Positions 8,393 to 13,391 of a DNA stretch of 13,391 bases are shown here, piece by piece. The translations under genes and the position numbers were made by a program. Origin of the DNA: an uncultured Rhizobiaceae group bacterium (lineage in GTDB: Bacteria > Pseudomonadota > Alphaproteobacteria > Rhizobiales > Rhizobiaceae); contig CALFBU010000249.1 in the NCBI GenBank assembly GCA_937951455.1, positions 1 through 13,391 on the forward strand. Reading direction: 5' to 3'. The stretch's first letter is position 1. Every line of letters begins with the position of its first letter. A model generated the notes under the pieces. That model did no database searches. It saw only the letters and a list, made by a program, of their open reading frames with translations, and was not told the DNA's origin.

Positions 8393-9861
8393 TGATTGCC
8401 TTTGTCTATTATTTTTCTGCAATTGGGGCAATTCTGGCAGCTTCAATGATTTTGCCAGCACTGATTGCCTTTGGCACGCAGGAAACAGACTTGGGATACC
8501 GTATCCTGCTATACAGTGGCTTTGCAGGATTTCTATGCATAGCAACGTTTTTAGCTGTTATGGGGCGCCTACAAGGTATCAGAAGAAACACAGCAATATT
8601 GCTAGCCGTGTTTAGCTGGACTGCATTTCCCATCATTTCAGCAATACCAATCTCTGACATGGCAAACATCTCTTATATGGATGCTCTATTTCAGACCATG
8701 TCGAGTTTTACAACATCAGGCTCTGTTGTATTCCAAAACCTGGAAACCGTTCCCAACTCTATTATATTTTTACTAGCGCAGTTCCAGTGGTTTGGAGGGT
8801 TAGCAACCTTAATTACTCTCATACTTGTATTGGCGCCATGGGAAATAGGCGGCTTACCTCAAGTTGCAACTGCCAGTGTTGCCGCCTCAATCGTGACATC
8901 ACATTCAAGGCTTGTAAGTTTTTGTGCCGGCATTTTCCGTGTTTATCTGTTTCTAACACTGATTTGTTTCATACTTTTGGTTTTATCAAGTGTCAGCCCA
9001 TATGAAGCGATGATTTTCAGCTTTACTGCAATGTCGACAGGGGGACTCACCCCCGCCATTGAAAGTGTGGATTTAACGCTCGGCAATGCGGGCATGATCA
9101 TCATGGCAATATTTCTTATAATTGGTGCCACCAGTATTTTCTGGCATCAATATATATACAAATTACAATTTGAAGAATTAAGGACCCATCGCGAAAGTTA
9201 TTTCATTCTGGCAGTCTGGGCAGGCTTGTCAGTTTACATAGCATACACACTCTTTGCAGCGGCAGGGTCTACGAGCAATTTACCCGATGCTACAGCCATG
9301 TCTGAGGGCATCTTCAACTCAGCTTCAATAATCAGCACTTCAGGTATTCAATCTAGACCAGGTGCATTGTCATTGTTACCACCTACGCTTGTTTTAATCG
9401 TAATATTCATCGGAGGAGGATGCTATTCCACCTCTGGTGGCATCAAATTTTTCCGAATTGGCGGCATGTATTCCTTGGCTCAATATGAGCTAAACCGATT
9501 AATCTACCCACACGCTTCCAAGCCCAGTTTGTTTGGCAGTACAAAACTCAACATTGAATTTATGAAAGCAATTTGGAGTTTATTTGCAATTCTAATCGTG
9601 ACCGTTGCTATATCATCATTCGCACTGTCACTGAGCGGTTTAAATTTTCATGCAAGCTTTACTGCCGTAATTGCTGCGATCACGAATGCCGGGCCATTAT
9701 ATGCGCCAGAATGGAGCACTGGCACGAACGCAATCTGGCCAACTTATGCTGACATGTTGGTTTCACAAAAGATCATTATAACAATTGTAATGCTGTTGGG
9801 ACGCTTGGAAGTGATTGCGGTAATTGCGAGTTTAACGGTACTACTCAGAGGTGGCAGATAA
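8392..9861 (+). CDS. trkH: Trk system potassium uptake protein TrkH (membrane channel)
   Basis: Integral inner-membrane potassium-translocating subunit that works with TrkA. The 489 residues are close to the usual 480-490. The protein is hydrophobic throughout, with the fourfold membrane-pore-membrane arrangement. The four selectivity-filter pore segments can be read: TTSGS (107-111), STGGL (215-219), STSGI (315-319) and NAGPL (432-436), each with the key glycine. The GGGCYSTSGGIK stretch (341-352) corresponds to the family's intramembrane gating loop, and GRLEVI (470-475) is the conserved C-terminal motif. Translation starts with an ATG overlapping the trkA stop (TGATG), typical of coupled subunits. 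TrkG cannot be separated from TrkH by sequence alone; TrkH is the default name. Confidence 0.95.
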   Translation: MIAFVYYFSAIGAILAASMILPALIAFGTQETDLGYRILLYSGFAGFLCIATFLAVMGRLQGIRRNTAILLAVFSWTAFPIISAIPISDMANISYMDALFQTMSSFTTSGSVVFQNLETVPNSIIFLLAQFQWFGGLATLITLILVLAPWEIGGLPQVATASVAASIVTSHSRLVSFCAGIFRVYLFLTLICFILLVLSSVSPYEAMIFSFTAMSTGGLTPAIESVDLTLGNAGMIIMAIFLIIGATSIFWHQYIYKLQFEELRTHRESYFILAVWAGLSVYIAYTLFAAAGSTSNLPDATAMSEGIFNSASIISTSGIQSRPGALSLLPPTLVLIVIFIGGGCYSTSGGIKFFRIGGMYSLAQYELNRLIYPHASKPSLFGSTKLNIEFMKAIWSLFAILIVTVAISSFALSLSGLNFHASFTAVIAAITNAGPLYAPEWSTGTNAIWPTYADMLVSQKIIITIVMLLGRLEVIAVIASLTVLLRGGR

Positions 9862-9880
9862 TGTCACTTTGGGAGTTTTT
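9848..9880 (+). terminator. Possible terminator hairpin at the end of trkH
   Basis: GTGGCA (9851-9856) pairs with TGTCAC (9862-9867), with one G-U pair, around the loop GATAA. Three weaker pairs can extend the stem outward (9848-9850 with 9868-9870), and TTTTT follows at 9876-9880. The stem spans the trkH stop codon. The T run is separated from the stem by GGGAG, so termination strength is doubtful. Confidence 0.3.
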
Positions 9881-9886
9881 AATAGA

Positions 9887-9910
9887 TTATCAATAAGTTT
9901 AACTTGATAA
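9887..9910. repeat. Inverted repeat overlapping the candidate hfq -35 box
   Basis: A perfect seven-base inverted repeat: TTATCAA (9887-9893) and TTGATAA (9904-9910), spaced by 10 bases, so the arm centres are 17 bases apart. The right arm contains the TTGATA of the candidate hfq promoter. The arm orientation is the opposite of an FNR-type site (TTGAT-N4-ATCAA). A regulator-binding site is possible; chance is also possible in AT-rich DNA. Confidence 0.35.
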
Positions 9911-9933
9911 ATATCCGAACTACGCTTTATAAA
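9904..9933 (+). promoter_or_regulatory. Candidate hfq promoter
   Basis: TTGATA (9904-9909) and TATAAA (9928-9933) are separated by 18 bases, a good fit to a sigma-70 type promoter, in the 170-base gap between trkH and hfq. Initiation near 9940 would give a leader of about 90 bases before the hfq ATG. This would let hfq-hflX be transcribed independently of ntrYX-trkAH. Confidence 0.5.
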
Positions 9934-9988
9934 TTTATGTGTGGGGAGTGCGGGGAAAAATAATCGCCTGAAACTTCAAATTCTATCT

Positions 9989-10024
9989 TAGGTCTGCGGC
10001 CTACAATAACAATAAGAAAAGAGA
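9989..10024 (+). promoter_or_regulatory. hfq leader: hairpin, AAYAAYAA motif and ribosome-binding site
   Basis: A short hairpin, TAGGTC (9989-9994) with GGCCTA (9998-10003) and a three-base loop, is followed at once by AATAACAATAA (10005-10015). This contains two overlapping exact matches to AAYAAYAA, the A-rich motif reported to bind the distal face of Hfq. A purine-rich AAGAGA (10019-10024) seven bases before the ATG is the probable ribosome-binding site. The motif lies 17-27 bases before the start codon, where bound Hfq could block ribosomes. Autoregulation is inferred; the motif matches are seen directly. Confidence 0.4.
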
Positions 10025-10031
10025 ATACAAA

Positions 10032-10283
10032 ATGGCGGAAAAACATCAAAACTTGCAAGACGCGTTTTTAAACGATGTTCGTAAGCAAAAGATTCCACTC
10101 ACTATATTTTTGGTCAATGGCGTTAAACTAAACGGCGTTGTGAGTTGGTTTGATAATTTTTGTGTCCTGCTGAAACGCGATGGTATTGCCCAGCTTGTAT
10201 ACAAACACGCAATTTCAACTATCATGCCAGGTGCACCCGTATTGATGGGTGATAAATCCGACGATAATGATGATGAAGAGTAA
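10032..10283 (+). CDS. hfq: RNA chaperone Hfq
   Basis: Sm-like hexameric RNA-binding protein that pairs small RNAs with mRNAs and affects RNA stability. The 83 residues include the whole Sm fold. NLQDAFLN carries the proximal-face Gln near position 8. The Sm1 region is [24 protein letters not shown] and the Sm2 motif [11 protein letters not shown] has the conserved KH pair. The C-terminal tail is short and very acidic ([10 protein letters not shown]), recalling the acidic tip that in other Hfq proteins competes with RNA for the core. The ATG fits the family start and has a purine-rich site upstream. hflX begins 31 bases after the stop, the same hfq-hflX pairing found in many proteobacteria. 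The DAFLN and WFDNF wording resembles Rhodobacterales Hfq more than rhizobial Hfq, a tentative taxonomic hint. Confidence 0.98.
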   Translation: MAEKHQNLQDAFLNDVRKQKIPLTIFLVNGVKLNGVVSWFDNFCVLLKRDGIAQLVYKHAISTIMPGAPVLMGDKSDDNDDEE

Positions 10284-10314
10284 CGTTTCTCTTCGCACTG
10301 TAAGGCATTAAAGC

Positions 10315-11643
10315 TTGAGCGATTTCGAGCACGGAAAATCAGATAAATTTCAATGGACCGCTGAAGAGGATCAAAAGCCTGAGCGGGCAATTGTTCTTGT
10401 ACCAGAATTCCATGGCAATCAAGTTCGCTCGCGAGAGGCAAGATTGGAAGAAGCCGTAAGTCTAGCGCGTGCCATTTCGCTTGAGGTAATAGATGCCGGT
10501 GTTATTCCTGTCCGAACGATAAAGCCATCTACACTTTTTGGCAGTGGTAAGGTGGATGAGATCGCTGGAATTATCAAAAGTTCTGAAATTGGTTTGGCAA
10601 TCATCGACCACGCAATTTCCCCCAAACAACAACAAAACCTGGAAAAAGAATGGAATGTTAAAGTTCTTGATCGAACGGGTTTGATATTGGAGATTTTTGG
10701 CGAACGCGCGCAGACCAAAGAAGGTACTTTACAAGTTGAGCTTGCCCATTTGAATTACCAGAAGGGGCGTCTGGTACGCGCCTGGACACACCTAGAAAGA
10801 CAGCGCGGCGCATTGGGCTTTGTGGGCGGCCCGGGTGAAACACAAATTGAAGCGGACAGGCGATTGATCCAGGAACGTATCAATAAGCTTGAGCGTGATC
10901 TGGAAAAAGTAAAAAAGACTAGAGATTTGCACCGTTCCAAACGCAAGAAAGTACCACATCCAGTTGTCGCGCTGGTAGGATATACGAACGCGGGTAAATC
11001 AACACTGTTCAATCTTTTAACAGGCGCTGATGTGATGGCGAAAGATCTGCTCTTTGCAACGCTGGATCCAACCTTGAGACAGCTAAATTTGCCACAAGGC
11101 ACACGCGTGATTTTATCCGACACTGTGGGGTTTGTCTCAAATCTACCAACCCATTTGGTAGCAGCATTCAGAGCGACACTGGAAGAAGTCATCGAAGCAG
11201 AGCTTATTCTGCACGTAAGAGACATAGCGCATGAGGACAGCGAAGCCCAATCAAACGATGTCTATTCAGTTCTTTCTCAGTTGGGGGTGGAAGAGGACGG
11301 CCGCAAAAAAGTTATCGAGGTCTGGAACAAGGTTGACCTTCTTGAGCCTGAAGCGCTTCAAACCATGCAGGATGTAAAATCTGACACGCCACAACAAATT
11401 CTTGTCTCTGCTGTAACAGGATTTGGCACTGACAAATTGCTGGAAAAAATCGAAGATATTATTGCGGACAGTGATAGCGTTATCGATATTGTTTTGCCTG
11501 TTGATCAATTGTGTCGTTTGCCATGGGTGTATGAAAATGCTCATATCATTGAGCGCAACGACTTGGAAACCGGTGCCGTTTCCATGAAAATAAGGGCAGG
11601 GCGTGAAGTTCGTTCGGAACTGAAACAAATAAGCGAGGTGTAG
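10315..11643 (+). CDS. hflX: Ribosome-associated GTPase HflX
   Basis: GTPase of the Obg-HflX group that binds the 50S subunit and can split or rescue stalled ribosomes under stress. The N-terminal HflX domain (about 24-205) contains the conserved STLFGSGKVDEI segment and the glycine-rich GFVGGPGETQIE, followed by a basic coiled-coil linker. The G domain shows G1 GYTNAGKST (222-230), the G2 region FATLDPT (247-253), G3 DTVG (269-272) and G4 NKVD (338-341). At 442 residues it fits the family. The start is a TTG at 10315 with AAGG nine bases upstream; no ATG or GTG follows in frame before the conserved core (ERAIVLVP at 23-30), so TTG is well supported. It sits in an operon with hfq, and the following flavoprotein gene starts four bases after its stop. 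Confidence 0.96.
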   Translation: MSDFEHGKSDKFQWTAEEDQKPERAIVLVPEFHGNQVRSREARLEEAVSLARAISLEVIDAGVIPVRTIKPSTLFGSGKVDEIAGIIKSSEIGLAIIDHAISPKQQQNLEKEWNVKVLDRTGLILEIFGERAQTKEGTLQVELAHLNYQKGRLVRAWTHLERQRGALGFVGGPGETQIEADRRLIQERINKLERDLEKVKKTRDLHRSKRKKVPHPVVALVGYTNAGKSTLFNLLTGADVMAKDLLFATLDPTLRQLNLPQGTRVILSDTVGFVSNLPTHLVAAFRATLEEVIEAELILHVRDIAHEDSEAQSNDVYSVLSQLGVEEDGRKKVIEVWNKVDLLEPEALQTMQDVKSDTPQQILVSAVTGFGTDKLLEKIEDIIADSDSVIDIVLPVDQLCRLPWVYENAHIIERNDLETGAVSMKIRAGREVRSELKQISEV

Positions 11644-11646
11644 CCC

Positions 11647-12717
11647 ATGTGGAAAGACACAAGGCTTACTGATCTACTTCAGATAGAACACCCAATCATA
11701 CAGGCCCCGATGGCTGGGGCTTCGACACCGCAAATGGCGGCAGCAAGTGCGACTGCTGGCTGTTTAGGTTCGCTGGGTTGCGCAATGATGAGCGCAGAGG
11801 TTTATACACAAACATTTCAACAAACACGCGCCTTGACCAATGGCGCATTGAATATGAATTTCTTTTGTCATGCCGAACCTGCAATTGATGCTGATAAGGT
11901 GAAAAAGATAGAGAGTATTCTCAAGCCTTATTATGACGAATTAGGCATCGATGAACTGCCACAAGCTGTGCCGACGCATTTTCCATTTGGAGGGGAGGTA
12001 GCTGAAGCCGTTTTGGCATCATCGCCCAATGTGGTCAGTTTTCACTTTGGCTTGCCAGACCAAGAATTTGTTGAAGCATTCAAACAAAAAGGCACTAAAA
12101 TTCTGTGTTCAGCAACGACAGTCGCAGAGGCAAAAGACCTTGAAGCAAAAGGTGTTGATGCCATAATTGCACAAGGCTGGGAAGCAGGCGGGCACCATGG
12201 TTTTTATTTAAAAAATCACACGGCGGCCATTGGCACCATGGCACTTGTTCCTCAACTGGTGAATGCGGTGAACGTTCCCATCATTGCAGCAGGTGGCATC
12301 GCAGATGGGCGTGGAATTGCAGCGGCCTTGGCGCTTGGTGCCTCAGGCGTACAAATTGGAACCGCTTTCCTGACATGTGAAGAATCAAGCGTTCCACTAG
12401 TACATCAAAATTCGTTGATGGCTTCTGATGGTAGTAATACAACACTCACAAAAGTCTTTTCGGGTCGACCCGCAAGAGGCATAAAAAACCGCTACTCGGA
12501 TGACTTGAACAAGCTGGAAAGCGAACTGCCAGATTTTCCGCTGATGAATACACTTACAGGACCACTACGAAAGAGAAGCGCTGCTAATGGCAGTCCAGAC
12601 TTTGTTGCTCAATGGTCTGGTCAAGCAGTAGGCTTAAATCGTAAAATGACGACTGCAGAATTGATCAATACACTGGTCGATGAAACGCATGATGCATTGG
12701 CTAGGATTTGCCCTTAG
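11647..12717 (+). CDS. Nitronate monooxygenase-like flavoprotein (2-nitropropane dioxygenase family)
   Basis: FMN-binding TIM-barrel protein of the nitronate monooxygenase/2-nitropropane dioxygenase family. Members oxidise alkyl nitronates such as propionate-3-nitronate, but many homologues have no tested substrate. The 356 residues fit class I enzymes. Seen: IIQAPMAGASTP near the N terminus (FMN site), QGWEAGGHHG (176-185) containing the conserved histidine region, and the phosphate-binding AAGGIADGRGIAAAL (214-228) with GASGVQIGTAF (231-241). The FabK enoyl-ACP reductase branch shares this fold; the GWEAGGHHG signature favours nitronate monooxygenase. GAGGTG (11635-11640), at the very end of hflX, lies six bases before the ATG, so it probably belongs to the hfq-hflX transcript. 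Its last 17 bases overlap the convergent mazG gene. The family is secure, the substrate unknown. Confidence 0.9.
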   Translation: MWKDTRLTDLLQIEHPIIQAPMAGASTPQMAAASATAGCLGSLGCAMMSAEVYTQTFQQTRALTNGALNMNFFCHAEPAIDADKVKKIESILKPYYDELGIDELPQAVPTHFPFGGEVAEAVLASSPNVVSFHFGLPDQEFVEAFKQKGTKILCSATTVAEAKDLEAKGVDAIIAQGWEAGGHHGFYLKNHTAAIGTMALVPQLVNAVNVPIIAAGGIADGRGIAAALALGASGVQIGTAFLTCEESSVPLVHQNSLMASDGSNTTLTKVFSGRPARGIKNRYSDDLNKLESELPDFPLMNTLTGPLRKRSAANGSPDFVAQWSGQAVGLNRKMTTAELINTLVDETHDALARICP

Positions 12718-13391
12718 CCTCATTCCAGAGTGCGTCCATAGTTTCCAGTGAGGCACTTTCCATGGTTTCGTTTTCGCGCTCAATGTTGGCTTCAATATAA
12801 GCAAATCGTTTTCTGAATTTTTGATTGGTACTGCGTAAGGCGCTGTCAGGATCAATTTTTTGGTGACGTGCAAGATTGGCCAGAGCAAAGAATATATCAC
12901 CCAATTCTTCGCTCTGTTTATCAACATTATCGTCTTTAAGTTCGGCTTCAAATTCGTCCAGTTCTTCGCGAATTTTGGAAATAACCGCATGTGGATCATT
13001 CCAGTCAAAACCAACCTTGGAGGCTTTCTTTTGCAGTTTTACAGCGCAGGCGAGGGCGGGCAGACTATTGGGCACATCATCCAAAAGTGACGCATTTGTA
13101 TTCTTAGGCGGCAATCCTTTGCTATCACGCAGCGCTGCTGCTTCAGCTTTTTCTTCTGCCTTGATACGCTCCCAGGTTCCCTCCGCCATACCGCGTGCAG
13201 AAAACTCTTCGGCGCTGACATCAGCCGTACCAAAAACATGCGGATGTCGTCTGATCATCTTTTGAGTAATGCCTTCAACCACGTCGCCAAAATCAAATAA
13301 TCCTTGTTCCGAAGCCATTTGCGCATGATAGACGGATTGCAGAAGAAGATCGCCAAGCTCCAATCTCAAATCTTCCATATCATCGCGCTCA
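12701..13391 (-). CDS. mazG: Nucleoside triphosphate pyrophosphohydrolase MazG (5' end cut by window)
   Basis: Hydrolyses nucleoside triphosphates to monophosphates and pyrophosphate, removing non-canonical nucleotides and, in Escherichia coli, influencing ppGpp levels. The frame stays open to the right edge of the window (residues ERDD precede the methionine encoded at 13376-13378, which is internal), so roughly 40-50 N-terminal residues are missing from a protein usually near 260-270. Two MazG repeats can be read. The end of the first includes LRLELGDLLLQ and RRHPHVFG; the second has SLPAL, KVGFDW, the acidic REELDEFEAEL and EELGDIFFALANLARH, which supply magnesium ligands in the active C-terminal half. 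It is the only minus-strand gene here and converges on the nitronate monooxygenase-like gene with a tail-to-tail overlap of 17 bases. mazG near hflX is common in alphaproteobacteria. Confidence 0.95.
   Translation of the reverse strand, partial: ERDDMEDLRLELGDLLLQSVYHAQMASEQGLFDFGDVVEGITQKMIRRHPHVFGTADVSAEEFSARGMAEGTWERIKAEEKAEAAALRDSKGLPPKNTNASLLDDVPNSLPALACAVKLQKKASKVGFDWNDPHAVISKIREELDEFEAELKDDNVDKQSEELGDIFFALANLARHQKIDPDSALRSTNQKFRKRFAYIEANIERENETMESASLETMDALWNEAKGKS

Noticed and set aside
9887-9910. FNR/Dnr-type binding site
   Set aside because: The arms are in the opposite orientation (TTATCAA...TTGATAA) and the spacing is wrong for TTGAT-N4-ATCAA.
12860-13265. Plus-strand reading frames opposite mazG and other antisense frames throughout
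   Set aside because: They are antisense or out-of-frame copies of clearly conserved genes, with low-complexity composition and no recognisable motifs.
13376-13378. ATG as the mazG start
   Set aside because: The frame continues upstream with ERDD, matching conserved MazG sequence before DLR.ELGDLL, so this methionine is internal and the gene is cut by the window edge.
1-13391. Mobile element, prophage, CRISPR array or novel defence island
   Set aside because: All substantial frames are conserved housekeeping or regulatory genes in a conserved order. No transposase, integrase, repeat array or tRNA attachment site was seen.

Overview
The window looks like chromosomal core DNA from an alphaproteobacterium with moderately low GC (about 45% in the one line counted). 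The evidence is the gene order dusB-ntrB-ntrC-ntrY-ntrX-trkA-trkH-hfq-hflX, a conserved alphaproteobacterial block, together with family-typical protein sequences. The Hfq core ([17 protein letters not shown]) and an NtrC without the GAFTGA loop recall Rhodobacterales, but the order-level placement is tentative. No phage, insertion sequence, CRISPR, tRNA or rRNA signal was seen, and no gene is visibly broken.

Layout: positions 2-3178 hold the end of dusB and the nitrogen two-component pair ntrB-ntrC, tightly packed with overlapping ends. A 109-base gap carries a hairpin, a promoter-like site and an inverted repeat. Positions 3288-9861 hold a second two-component pair, ntrY (membrane kinase) and ntrX (regulator), followed closely by the potassium uptake genes trkA and trkH. 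A 170-base gap carries a candidate promoter, an inverted repeat and an A-rich leader in front of hfq. Then come hflX and a nitronate monooxygenase-like flavoprotein gene. The only minus-strand gene, mazG, converges on the flavoprotein gene, overlaps its end by 17 bases, and runs off the right edge.

How the genes fit together: NtrB/NtrC and NtrY/NtrX are paralogous sensor-regulator systems for nitrogen status and related signals. TrkA/TrkH import potassium. Hfq and HflX act after transcription, on RNA and ribosomes. MazG cleans nucleotide pools.

The most notable feature is that both AAA+ regulators lack the sigma-54 contact loop GAFTGA. This suggests that neither activates through sigma-54 in the usual way. 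There is precedent in Rhodobacter capsulatus NtrC, and NtrX proteins commonly deviate here. Secondary observations are inverted repeats overlapping the candidate ntrY and hfq promoters, and an AAYAAYAA-type Hfq-binding motif just upstream of hfq that suggests autoregulation. I did not find a convincing wholly new system.
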